NCBI GenBank assembly: GCA_002336485.1
Contig: DDCZ01000060.1
Location: 18,616-82,615, forward strand
DNA length: 64,000 bases
Reading direction: 5' to 3'
Source: Flavobacteriales bacterium UBA1993
GTDB taxonomy: Bacteria > Bacteroidota > Bacteroidia > Flavobacteriales_G > Salibacteraceae
Shown here: piece by piece, positions 43,680-52,184 of the stretch
Position numbering within the stretch: the stretch's first letter is position 1
How the letters are laid out: each line of letters starts with the position of its first letter
Notes under the pieces: generated by a model
What the model saw: only the letters and a program-made list of their open reading frames with translations
The model's database searches: none
What the model was told of the DNA's origin: nothing
Made by a program: the position numbers and the translations under genes

Positions 43680-43687
43680 TACCTTTG
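43680..43687 (+). promoter_or_regulatory. Candidate -7 element for the C45-type gene
   Basis: Plus-strand TACCTTTG fits TAnnTTTG and ends 10 bases before the ATG at 43698, which would leave a very short leader. No clear -33 partner. Confidence 0.28.
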
Positions 43688-43697
43688 CCTTGCCAAT

Positions 43698-44693
43698 ATG
43701 CTAATTGTCCCTATTACTTCCTTTGACCTAAGCGTTCACCCTGAAAAATGGGAGACGTTTTTTAATCGAACCTGGCCGTTTTATAAGGCTTGGTTTTTAA
43801 AGGAAGGGCCAACCGCGCGTCCAGGATACCTGACGTCTTTAGGCGCTTTTGAAAAGCACTTTCCAGAATTGGTTGATACGTACAAATCACTTTGCGAACA
43901 AATAGGCGGTGGTGACCTTGCATCTAGGTATCTGAGCATGTACTCTCCCCCACCATACATGAGTGGCTGCAGCCAGCTGGCATGGGTCAAAGACGTTCCG
44001 CTTCTCATAAGAAACTACGACTACAGTCCTAGATATTTCGAGGGTGCGTTTGTAAAAACCAATTGGTTGAAACCCGTAATGGGAATGACCGATTGCAATT
44101 GGGGACTGTTGGATGGAGTGAACGAAGACGGACTCTGTGCTTCCCTAACCTTTGGAGGACGACGAATTACAGGCATTGGCTTTGGTATTCCTCTGATTGT
44201 AAGATATTGTTTAGAAACATGTTCAACCACGGCGGAGGCAATCGAAAAGCTCATGGAAATTCCTGCGCACATGGCTTATAACATCACCCTTTTGGATGCA
44301 AATCTGGACTACGCCACCATATTCTTTGTTCCTGGCGGGCCCAATCAATTGACGCGCATGGCCGTTGGCACGAATCACCAGAATGAGGTAAACTGGTCTG
44401 ATTATGCCATCATGACTCAAACTGTGGAACGACGAGCTTTGCTTGATGCAGCGCTTCTCAATCCAGCAGAAACGGCCGATTCGATTATTCATAAATTTCT
44501 ACAACCACCGCTTTTCAATACTGCTTATGAAAAGGCTTTTGGCACTTTATACACCGCCATTTACTCGCCAGTGACGAAGGGAGTTACCCTAATGTGGCAA
44601 TCTAAAAAGATCCACCAAACCCTTGGTGACTTCAAGGAGCACAAGCACAAAATCAAATTAAGAGCGAATGCCAATAGGCTATTAGCCACCTGA
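43698..44693 (+). CDS. C45 family autoproteolytic acyltransferase/hydrolase
   Basis: Ntn-hydrolase-like protein of the acyl-CoA:6-aminopenicillanate acyltransferase (C45) type. C91 in SGCSQLAW is the expected nucleophile, which would become N-terminal after self-cleavage between Gly90 and Cys91. Downstream motifs: RNYDYSP, GLLDGVNEDGLCASLTFGG and YNITLLDANLDYATIF, all typical. Length 331 residues, giving about 90 and 241 residues after cleavage. No signal peptide, so cytosolic. Substrate unknown, probably an N-acyl or peptide amide. Two bases separate its stop from that of convergent miaE. Confidence 0.85.
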   Translation: MLIVPITSFDLSVHPEKWETFFNRTWPFYKAWFLKEGPTARPGYLTSLGAFEKHFPELVDTYKSLCEQIGGGDLASRYLSMYSPPPYMSGCSQLAWVKDVPLLIRNYDYSPRYFEGAFVKTNWLKPVMGMTDCNWGLLDGVNEDGLCASLTFGGRRITGIGFGIPLIVRYCLETCSTTAEAIEKLMEIPAHMAYNITLLDANLDYATIFFVPGGPNQLTRMAVGTNHQNEVNWSDYAIMTQTVERRALLDAALLNPAETADSIIHKFLQPPLFNTAYEKAFGTLYTAIYSPVTKGVTLMWQSKKIHQTLGDFKEHKHKIKLRANANRLLAT

Positions 44694-44695
44694 GA

Positions 44696-45277
44696 TTAGC
44701 CATGAATCTCCTGCTTTACTCCGAACTTCTTTATGACTACGGCCTCATATTCAAGAAAGTCTTCCCATTTCTTATCCACATCTAATATGCCATCGCCAAA
44801 TTTCCGAGCAAATTGCAGAAACATAGTATAATGCATGGCTTCACTTTTCATTAAATCTCCGTAAAAGGTCTTCAATTCCTCCTCTTGCAGGCCTTCTGAA
44901 AGCACCCTAAACCGTTCGCAGCTGCGGGCTTCAATCATTGCTGCAAGAAGTAAACTATCAACCATCTGACGAATACGATCGCCGCCTTTAAAGAACTTAC
45001 GCAGCTCTCCTACATACAGATCCTTTCGATCGCGTCCCAAACTGCACCCACGTTTCTTCATCTGCTCCATCACCATTTGAAAGTGCTCCATTTCTTCAAT
45101 GGCAAGGGCTGACATGGCATCTACTAGATCCGGATATTCAGGATATTGAATAATGAAGGAGATCGCCGAACTCGCAGCTTTTTGCTCGCAATATGCGTGA
45201 TCGGTTAAAATCTCGTTTATATTCTTTTCAGCAATGTTTACCCATCTAGGATCGGTAGGGAGTTTAAGTCGAAGCAT
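44696..45277 (-). CDS. miaE: tRNA-(ms2io6A37) hydroxylase, MiaE-like
   Basis: Di-iron ferritin-like monooxygenase of the MiaE family, hydroxylating the isopentenyl group of the modified adenosine next to the tRNA anticodon. Iron ligands lie in DHAYCEQKAASSA, LAIEEMEHFQMV, EARSCERFRV and KSEAMHYTMF, the four-helix pattern of the family. The start MLRLKLPTDPRWV is typical. Length 193 residues. Flavobacteria often carry this gene; the substrate assignment follows the family. Confidence 0.9.
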   Translation of the reverse strand: MLRLKLPTDPRWVNIAEKNINEILTDHAYCEQKAASSAISFIIQYPEYPDLVDAMSALAIEEMEHFQMVMEQMKKRGCSLGRDRKDLYVGELRKFFKGGDRIRQMVDSLLLAAMIEARSCERFRVLSEGLQEEELKTFYGDLMKSEAMHYTMFLQFARKFGDGILDVDKKWEDFLEYEAVVIKKFGVKQEIHG

Positions 45278-45342
45278 GAATTAATATTTTTCGCAAAGTT
45301 AATTGCCTTCAACCACTTACCCATTCAAGTCAACTGCGATAT

Positions 45343-46071
45343 TTGCCACTCTTGACACCAAGAAGATTCATATTACTCCTTATCCCTTGCCTCGTTCTGA
45401 TTCTTGGATGCAATCGCGACAAATGCGAAACTATGGAGGGTCCCCGCGAGAAGCGTGATATTTCAATTGACCCGGCTTCCAAAATTGAATTGAACCTAGT
45501 GGCAGACTTGGGCGTCAAGGTTGATACAAGTCAAGAAACTCAACTTGAAGTGATTGCTCAAAGTGGTGTTTTTGAAAAACTCAATTTTTCACGAATTGGC
45601 GAGGAAATGCTTTATGAATTGGACGGATGTATTCGTGAAAATGAACCTATATTAATGTCGGCGATCATGCCTCAACTCGAGCAAGTAACAATCAACTCCG
45701 CTGGTAAAGTTTTCAGTGAGGCTATTGTTGTCAACGATTATCTACGATTCACAAACAAGGGACTGGGTGACATCGACTTTGTTATTAAATCCGACTCCAT
45801 TATAGGTGAGGTGAAATCATCGGGTGATTTGATATTATCTGGATCCTGCCGGGCTTTTAGTTTCTTATCAACCTCTTCTGGAGATCTCCGGGCATACAAC
45901 TTGGTTTGCGATAGTCTAACACTCAATCTCTTTGGGACCAGTGTCTGCGAGGTGTTTACAAATGGCCCATTAATTATAAACTTCTTTAGTCCTGGCGTGG
46001 TAAACTATCGTGGAGTTCCATCGAGCATACAGATTACGGGGGATGGACAGGTGAATAACACAAACGAATAA
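45343..46071 (+). CDS. DUF2807 (head GIN domain) lipoprotein
   Basis: Envelope lipoprotein (lipobox LILGC at about 19-23) followed by a right-handed beta-helix-like DUF2807 domain: repeated short strands with SGDLILSG and SSGDLRAY, typical of adhesin-type stacks. Length 242 residues from the TTG at 45343; a second TTG at 45352 works equally well and no ATG is available. Function unknown; members are often near signalling genes. A plus-strand gene of unknown function follows after 32 bases. Confidence 0.85.
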   Translation: MPLLTPRRFILLLIPCLVLILGCNRDKCETMEGPREKRDISIDPASKIELNLVADLGVKVDTSQETQLEVIAQSGVFEKLNFSRIGEEMLYELDGCIRENEPILMSAIMPQLEQVTINSAGKVFSEAIVVNDYLRFTNKGLGDIDFVIKSDSIIGEVKSSGDLILSGSCRAFSFLSTSSGDLRAYNLVCDSLTLNLFGTSVCEVFTNGPLIINFFSPGVVNYRGVPSSIQITGDGQVNNTNE

Positions 46072-46103
46072 AAGGGGAATTATAACCTATTTTTGTTTTG
46101 ACT

Positions 46104-46592
46104 ATGGTTCCACACCAATACCACAAGCCCATAATTCTTGCCATCCTTTGCCTAATGACATTTACGTCAATGGGGCAAATTGACTTTGCGGCAGAAGCTG
46201 CTAAAACTGATGTCAGCAGCCTTCCTTATCCTGTAGATCAAATCATAATTCGAGGGTTCGATGCTGAAGATCCACCACCGCGGCTGCAAGCCCCGGAACG
46301 ACCACTGTTTTATGGGTATGGTTTAACCGCGTATTATCAAAACGCCGACAGCCTGATATTTTTTCGAATTCAAAACTTAGATGCTGTTCACTTGGATGAT
46401 GAAGGCAACATCCTGAATTCATTTAAACTCACGGGGAGTCGATATACAGACTCGTTCAAAAGCTTTTTCTTAACTGCCATTAGTGCTGAAGAAAAAAAGA
46501 ACATCGTTCTGCGAAACATATATATCAAAGACAAAAAGGGCAAATTTATTCACTTAGTGGATGACCAACAGTGGTGCCCACGTTGCGAATAA
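46104..46592 (+). CDS. Secreted protein of unknown function with a C-terminal CPRC
   Basis: Not recognised. I choose the ATG at 46104, giving a signal peptide (PIILAILCLMTFTSMGQ). The mature part of about 140 residues is polar with alternating strands and ends in QQWCPRCE, a CxxC two residues from the end, which would suit metal or redox chemistry. Length 162 residues. It ends 4 bases before the S9 peptidase ATG, so it is probably in one transcript with it. A candidate -7 element TATTTTTG (46088-46095) lies just upstream. Confidence 0.62.
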   Translation: MVPHQYHKPIILAILCLMTFTSMGQIDFAAEAAKTDVSSLPYPVDQIIIRGFDAEDPPPRLQAPERPLFYGYGLTAYYQNADSLIFFRIQNLDAVHLDDEGNILNSFKLTGSRYTDSFKSFFLTAISAEEKKNIVLRNIYIKDKKGKFIHLVDDQQWCPRCE

Positions 46593-46596
46593 ATTT

Positions 46597-48789
46597 ATGA
46601 AGAGAAGATTTATACTTGGCCTCCTTGTGCTGACAAGCACAATTAGTGTCGCTCAGAAACAGGAACTTTCCCTTGAAGATGCAGTACTAAAACGTTTTTC
46701 TGACTTTTACCCTAAAGGCCCGTCGCAGCTGCAATGGATTCCTGAGACTGACAAGTATTCGTTTATTAGTGAAACTGATCCACCGCAATTAATGGTGCAA
46801 AGTGCCACAGAATCAACAGCTAAACCATTTGTTTTACTAGAAGACATAAACGCAGCGTTAGCTGAAGACGAGCCGCTGAAGCGTTTTCCTAGGATTTCTT
46901 GGACAGGTGCGAGCACTTTCATATTCAGAAGCAAAAGAACGTATCAAACGTATGAGGTAACTACTAAAACAGCGACTGTACTTTTCGATATTCCTGAGGG
47001 TGCAGAGCATGTATTGATGAACGAACAGCACACGGCCTTCGCTTACATCCTAGATTCAGATTTATATATTGGAAAAAGGGGCGGCAAGTCTGTAAAAGTC
47101 ACCTCTGACGGAGGTGAAGGAATCGTCTACGGTCAAAGTGTTCACCGGAGCGAATTTGGCATTACCGGCGGAATGTTTTGGTCTCCAAAAGGAAACAAGC
47201 TCGCTTTTTATCGAATGAATGAAGGCATGGTCGAAGACTATCCGCTGGTTGATATTAGCACACTTCCTGCCTCTGTAAATCTCATTAAATACCCCATGGC
47301 TGGGCGAACGAGCCACCAGGTTAAACTTGGGGTGTATAGCCTAAACGGAGATCCATTGATCTATATGAACACAGAAGGAGCCGTAGATCAATACCTAACG
47401 GCAGTTGGGTGGGTTCCTAATGAGCAATCTGTCATAATAGGAATATTAAATCGAGACCAGAATCATCTTAAATTAAATCAATACTCAGCCTTAGATGGGC
47501 GCATAATGCAGACTATCTTAGAAGAAAAGTCAGATAAATACGTTGAACCAGAGCACGCTCCAAGCTTTGTTCCGGGTAGCGAATCTCAGTTTTTATGGAT
47601 GAGTGAAAAGGATGGATTTCAACATATTTATCTATACGATCTAAAGGGAGAGGAAGAACGTCAGATTACCAAGGGAAAATGGGAAGCTCAAAAAATCTTA
47701 GGCTTTGACAAATCCCAGAACTATTTGTTCGTGCATGGCACAGGAGAAACCACCACTGCCGGTAAAGCTCCCGATCATTCTTTTAATGGCATGCAGCGTT
47801 ACACCTATTTGGTGGACTTCGAACTTGGCGGTCATGTTTTGATTGATAGCACCAAGGGTACACACAGCGGACAGCTAAGTCCGAACTCGAACTATATTCT
47901 AGATCGATTTACCAGTATCAAAGTTCCATTAGAAGTAAATCTTTTTGAGGCAAATGGAAAAATGGTGCGCATGATACATGAAAGCGAAAATCCATTACAG
48001 GATTATGCGCTTGGCCAACCTGAATTCTTGACTCTTAGTGGCGCCAATAACCAACCTCTATATGGCAGATTAATTAAACCAAGTCATTTTGATCCTGCGA
48101 AAAAATATCCAGTTCTAGTCTATGTATATGGCGGGCCCCATGCACAATTGGTGCAGGATCGATTTTTAGGAGCCGCGCCACTGTGGATGTATGCATTCGC
48201 CGAGCAAGGATACTTGGTTGCTACCGTTGATAACCGAGGATCAGCAAACCGAGGTCTTGAATTTGAACAAGCTACATTCCGCCAATTAGGGCTGGAGGAA
48301 ATGAGTGACCAACAACAATTAGTGGATTATCTTAAGTCTCAAACTTTTGTAGACGCAGATAGGTTGGCTGTTCATGGATGGAGTTATGGTGGATTCATGA
48401 CAATTAATATGCTACTCACCTTTCCTGGAACATTCAAGGCTGGCATTGCCGGCGGTCCTGTGTGTGATTGGGGGTTATATGAGGTAATGTATACCGAACG
48501 ATATATGGATACCCCCGAATCGAACCCTGAGGGTTTTAAAAATGCCAACCTGGTCGAAAGAGCAAACCTGATGGAGGACGATCTTTTGGTGATACATGGA
48601 ACCGTAGACGATGTGGTTGTCTGGCAGCACAGTCAATCATTTCTAAAGGCATGTGTCGATGCTGGGAAGCAACTTGATTATTTTGTTTACCCCGGCCATC
48701 CGCACAACGTCAGAGGCAAAGACCGATTTCATTTAATGGAAAAAGTCTTAGACTATGCTTCTGATAGAATCGGTCCTGGAGTGAAATAA
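46597..48789 (+). CDS. S9 family prolyl peptidase (dipeptidyl peptidase IV type)
   Basis: Secreted serine peptidase removing X-Pro dipeptides. The ATG at 46597 gives a signal peptide (MKRRFILGLLVLTSTISVAQ). The N-terminal beta-propeller (about 40-480) has DPPIV_N motifs such as FWSPKGNKLAFYRMNE. The alpha/beta-hydrolase domain holds the triad: S596 in GWSYGG, Asp in HGTVDDVV and His in YPGHPHNV. VYGGPHAQLV is the usual domain entry. Length 730 residues. Likely periplasmic or surface-exposed, feeding on peptides. Confidence 0.95.
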   Translation: MKRRFILGLLVLTSTISVAQKQELSLEDAVLKRFSDFYPKGPSQLQWIPETDKYSFISETDPPQLMVQSATESTAKPFVLLEDINAALAEDEPLKRFPRISWTGASTFIFRSKRTYQTYEVTTKTATVLFDIPEGAEHVLMNEQHTAFAYILDSDLYIGKRGGKSVKVTSDGGEGIVYGQSVHRSEFGITGGMFWSPKGNKLAFYRMNEGMVEDYPLVDISTLPASVNLIKYPMAGRTSHQVKLGVYSLNGDPLIYMNTEGAVDQYLTAVGWVPNEQSVIIGILNRDQNHLKLNQYSALDGRIMQTILEEKSDKYVEPEHAPSFVPGSESQFLWMSEKDGFQHIYLYDLKGEEERQITKGKWEAQKILGFDKSQNYLFVHGTGETTTAGKAPDHSFNGMQRYTYLVDFELGGHVLIDSTKGTHSGQLSPNSNYILDRFTSIKVPLEVNLFEANGKMVRMIHESENPLQDYALGQPEFLTLSGANNQPLYGRLIKPSHFDPAKKYPVLVYVYGGPHAQLVQDRFLGAAPLWMYAFAEQGYLVATVDNRGSANRGLEFEQATFRQLGLEEMSDQQQLVDYLKSQTFVDADRLAVHGWSYGGFMTINMLLTFPGTFKAGIAGGPVCDWGLYEVMYTERYMDTPESNPEGFKNANLVERANLMEDDLLVIHGTVDDVVVWQHSQSFLKACVDAGKQLDYFVYPGHPHNVRGKDRFHLMEKVLDYASDRIGPGVK

Positions 48790-49365
48790 CTAGTGCTCGA
48801 TTAACGCTCGCACTTCATTAATCACGTCACTATCTCCCCAATCTGCGGCACCGAAGTGTTGATAAATTATACGGCCCTGTTTATCCAAAATGAACGATGC
48901 GGGTATAGCGCTATGTTCGAGCTGAGTTGGAGTTTTTGATCCTTGTTTGTAAAAGTCAAGTTGATGCGGAGTCTCGCTCAGGTAGCGTTCAAACTCACTT
49001 TGAGCCTCTCTGGTAATAAACAAAAAATTCATTTCTGGAAACTCCGCGGTAAACATTTCCAATGATGACATTTCTGCCAAACACGGAACGCACCAGCTAG
49101 CCCAAAAGTTGACAAAAACATAATCTCCTTGAAACTCACTTAGCATGTGTTGAGTTCCCTTCTTATCAATTAATTCCATTGGAAACTTATATACACTCTC
49201 CGCAGAAACCACCTCTACTCCATTTGATGGATTCCTCAATGTCAAGCTCGTTACTTGAATTCGAAGCCATTGACCCGCATCCGTAAAGAAAACCATTCCC
49301 AATATTGCTAAGAAGACCACATTCTTAAGCCAACCCTTCTTCCACCAAATCTTCAATTCATTCAT
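48790..49365 (-). CDS. TlpA-like thioredoxin family protein
   Basis: Membrane-anchored periplasmic thioredoxin. An N-terminal helix at about 15-32 (VVFLAILGMVFFTDAG) and a TlpA/AhpC-type domain with the active site FWASWCVPCLAEM and cis-Pro in SAIPASFILD. Length 191 residues from the ATG at 49365, which overlaps the csaA-like stop in TGATG; a GTG at 49368 is the alternative. Probably reduces disulfides in envelope proteins or apo-cytochromes. Its stop abuts the convergent peptidase stop. Confidence 0.9.
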   Translation of the reverse strand: MNELKIWWKKGWLKNVVFLAILGMVFFTDAGQWLRIQVTSLTLRNPSNGVEVVSAESVYKFPMELIDKKGTQHMLSEFQGDYVFVNFWASWCVPCLAEMSSLEMFTAEFPEMNFLFITREAQSEFERYLSETPHQLDFYKQGSKTPTQLEHSAIPASFILDKQGRIIYQHFGAADWGDSDVINEVRALIEH

Positions 49366-49700
49366 CACCCAACTTTTTGACCGTTTTCACATTGTTTATC
49401 TGTTTGCAACAGTACAACTCCTTCGTTTCCATACACTCCCAATACCAAGCATTCACTCATAAAATTTGCAATTTGTTTTTTTGGAAAATTGACTACCGCC
49501 AAAATCTGTTTGCCAATTAGATCATGTGTAGAATACTCCTCGGTTATTTGCGCACTTGATTTTAACATTCCAATTTCTTCTCCGAAATTTATTTGAAGCT
49601 TAAACGATGGATTCCTTGCACCATCAAACCATTCAGCAATAATTATTGTACCTACACGTATGTCTAGGCTCGAGAAATTAGAATAATCGACCGTGTTCAT
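49365..49700 (-). CDS. csaA: CsaA-like tRNA-binding domain protein
   Basis: Small protein made of one OB-fold tRNA-binding domain (EMAP-II/Trbp111 type). Motifs: FSSLDIRVGTIIIAEWFDGARNPSFKLQINFG, GKQILAVVNFPKKQIANFMSECLVLG. Length 111 residues matches CsaA. The family was reported as a secretion-related chaperone and also binds tRNA. Upstream, coupled gene of the TlpA-like protein. The 50-base gap to the divergent PKD gene must hold both promoters. Confidence 0.9.
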   Translation of the reverse strand: MNTVDYSNFSSLDIRVGTIIIAEWFDGARNPSFKLQINFGEEIGMLKSSAQITEEYSTHDLIGKQILAVVNFPKKQIANFMSECLVLGVYGNEGVVLLQTDKQCENGQKVG

Positions 49701-49750
49701 AAAGTTGAGATTAGTGTATCCTTCGTATTTTCGACATAAACCTAACGATT

Positions 49751-52021
49751 ATGAAACACATTTACCTAGGCATATTATGCCTTTTCACTTACCAATTGAC
49801 TCAATCGCAGGTCACCATATATTCAGACGATTTTGAGAATGGTCTAGGAAATTGGACGGTCACTGGCCAATGGGGTTTAGCCACCTCGCAAGCCTATAAT
49901 GGCACCTATTCATTCGCCGATAGTCCATCGGGTAATTATCTTAATGCACAAACTACTTACGCCACGCTCGATTCAGTATTCGATCTCAGCACATCTTTAG
50001 ATGCTAACATCTATTTCAAGGCGAAATATGATATTGAAAATGGATTCGATTACTGCTATATCGACTTATCGTCAAACAACGGATCCACTTGGACAACGGC
50101 CTATACCATCAATGGAGAAGGAAACCTGGGCAACTGGTCCGAATTCAACATTAACGTTGGTGGGTTCGTAGGAAATTCACAGGTTAAAATGCGGTATCGA
50201 CTCTATACAGACGCTGGCTATCAAAGCGATGGAATATTTGTAGATAGCCTCCGCATTACGAAGGACAGTGTTGACAATGCGCCGCCACTCATCCTGCACG
50301 ACCCTGACATCCATTATGAAGGCCAGGTTGATACTAACTATCGGACATTCACAATCACCGACATTTCAGGTGTTGCTTCGGCAGTTCTCTACTATTCTGT
50401 AGATGGAGGTGCATATACCCAAACAAACCCGATTGATACGTCAGGAGATGATTACACATATGCCATTCCACCGGAGGATGCCGGTGCGTATGTTGATTAT
50501 TATGTGGAAGCGATCGATTCATCGGCCCAAACCAATTCGGGTTTGTCGGACTTCTATCATTATGTATCTGGTAACTACATCAAATACGAATCGGGGGAAG
50601 TTAATTTCATTACCAGCTATACATCAACCGGCGCGTTTACGGGCACGGCAATGCGCATGACACTAGATGGTTTAACGACTATAACCACGGCATTTATTGG
50701 CAACTACACCGACGTTAACAACCCCAATGACAGCATGCTCTTTCATGTTTGGACAGACAGCAATGGGGCACCAGGGTCCAATATGATTACCCCAATCATG
50801 GTTTTTCCAGCAGCTAACTTGTTGCAGCCACACCTCATTACTCGTATAGATCTTCGACCATACGAATCGCAACTCGATAGTTTAATAGGCGACGTTCATA
50901 TTGGATTCACTGTGCCATCAGGAACAGTATGGTTGGCTCAAACAACGCCTGGAACATCAAGTCGAGTTCAGAATTTTAATGGTTCAACTTGGTCTTCAGA
51001 AACGGATGATTACCATTTCCGGATTGTGACGGATACGATGATCCTCCCTCCTGTTGCCGAATTTGGAATTGATGCCACGGGTGATCCGGTAATTGTCTTT
51101 TCCGACAGCTCAGAAAACAATCCACTTTCTTGGCATTGGGATTTCGGCGATGGCGACACATCAATCGTTCAAAACCCAACTCACACGTATGACATTGGGG
51201 CTTATAATGTTTGTCTTGAGGTTTCAAATGCTGCTGGGTCAGATGAGATCTGTAAGGGCATGATAGTGTTTAATGGACCTCCAAGTGCATTCTTCACATA
51301 CAGCACGAGCAATGATCCTGAGATTGCATTCAATGATCTGTCAACGCAGGGTCCTACATCTTGGAGCTGGGACTTTGGAGATGGCGACACGTCTACGACA
51401 CAATCTCCTACGCATAACTATCTAGATACTGGTGACTTTACAGTTTGTCTAATTGCGGCAAATGCGTTTGGTTCTGATACCTTTTGTCAAACCTTGCACA
51501 TTTATAATCGACGACCGGAGGCATTCTTCGTTTACACTGTCTTCTTGGATACAGCGGTAACATTCACCGATTTGAGTGGTTTTAGTCCAACGGCTTGGAG
51601 CTGGGATTTCGATAATAATGGCGATACTTCTGATGTTCAAAATCCAGGATACCTTTTCCCAGGAACTGGAGGAACATTTAATGTTTGCCTGACCGCTTCA
51701 AACGCCTACGGATCCAGTACTCCGTATTGCGACGATGTTGAAATAAAAGATCTTGTTGGAATTGATCATATAAGCGCAAATGGAGTGGTAATAAGCCCAA
51801 ATCCTGCAAAAGACTACGCTTCTATTACATTGCCAAAAAGGATTACGAATGCAAGCTATCAGGTATTCTCATCAGATGGCAAACTGGTAATGCGAAAGTC
51901 AAACCTAACCTCAAATGCCTTCAACATAGATGTTAGCAGCCTTCAAGCTGGAATTTATTTTATAGAAATTTCCGAAAACGAAACTTCTTTTGTCAAAATG
52001 CCGTTAATGGTAATTGACTAG
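49751..52021 (+). CDS. Secreted PKD-repeat protein with T9SS type A sorting domain
   Basis: Signal peptide MKHIYLGILCLFTYQLTQSQ, then a MAM/concanavalin-like domain (about 24-165, DDFENGLGNWTVTGQWGL), a beta domain with VLYYSVDGG (about 180-275), a further beta domain, and three PKD-type repeats (about 435-670) marked by WHWDFGDGDTS, WSWDFGDGDTS and WSWDFDNNGDTS. The end is a T9SS type A sorting domain (VVISPNPAKDYASITL ... YFIEI ... VKMPLMVID). Length 756 residues. No catalytic domain seen; probably an extracellular adhesive or carbohydrate-binding protein. Confidence 0.93.
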   Translation: MKHIYLGILCLFTYQLTQSQVTIYSDDFENGLGNWTVTGQWGLATSQAYNGTYSFADSPSGNYLNAQTTYATLDSVFDLSTSLDANIYFKAKYDIENGFDYCYIDLSSNNGSTWTTAYTINGEGNLGNWSEFNINVGGFVGNSQVKMRYRLYTDAGYQSDGIFVDSLRITKDSVDNAPPLILHDPDIHYEGQVDTNYRTFTITDISGVASAVLYYSVDGGAYTQTNPIDTSGDDYTYAIPPEDAGAYVDYYVEAIDSSAQTNSGLSDFYHYVSGNYIKYESGEVNFITSYTSTGAFTGTAMRMTLDGLTTITTAFIGNYTDVNNPNDSMLFHVWTDSNGAPGSNMITPIMVFPAANLLQPHLITRIDLRPYESQLDSLIGDVHIGFTVPSGTVWLAQTTPGTSSRVQNFNGSTWSSETDDYHFRIVTDTMILPPVAEFGIDATGDPVIVFSDSSENNPLSWHWDFGDGDTSIVQNPTHTYDIGAYNVCLEVSNAAGSDEICKGMIVFNGPPSAFFTYSTSNDPEIAFNDLSTQGPTSWSWDFGDGDTSTTQSPTHNYLDTGDFTVCLIAANAFGSDTFCQTLHIYNRRPEAFFVYTVFLDTAVTFTDLSGFSPTAWSWDFDNNGDTSDVQNPGYLFPGTGGTFNVCLTASNAYGSSTPYCDDVEIKDLVGIDHISANGVVISPNPAKDYASITLPKRITNASYQVFSSDGKLVMRKSNLTSNAFNIDVSSLQAGIYFIEISENETSFVKMPLMVID

Positions 52022-52037
52022 TTTTTAAAAAGGTTTT

Positions 52038-52070
52038 AAAGCCCCTGGTCTTCGACTTGGGGCTTTTTTT
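52038..52070 (+). terminator. Rho-independent terminator of the PKD-protein gene
   Basis: Stem AAAGCCCC / GGGGCTTT, extended inward by GTC/GAC pairing, followed by seven T (52064-52070). It lies 17 bases after the stop and in plus orientation. Confidence 0.85.
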
Positions 52071-52184
52071 ATTCCCATTCGACAACAAGTTATAGGCTTG
52101 AAACGTTGGCAATAAGGAATTAGTCGAAAAAGTTCATATGGCGCTGGTATAGCGCATAGATTTGAATGAGAAAATTGAGGTAAC

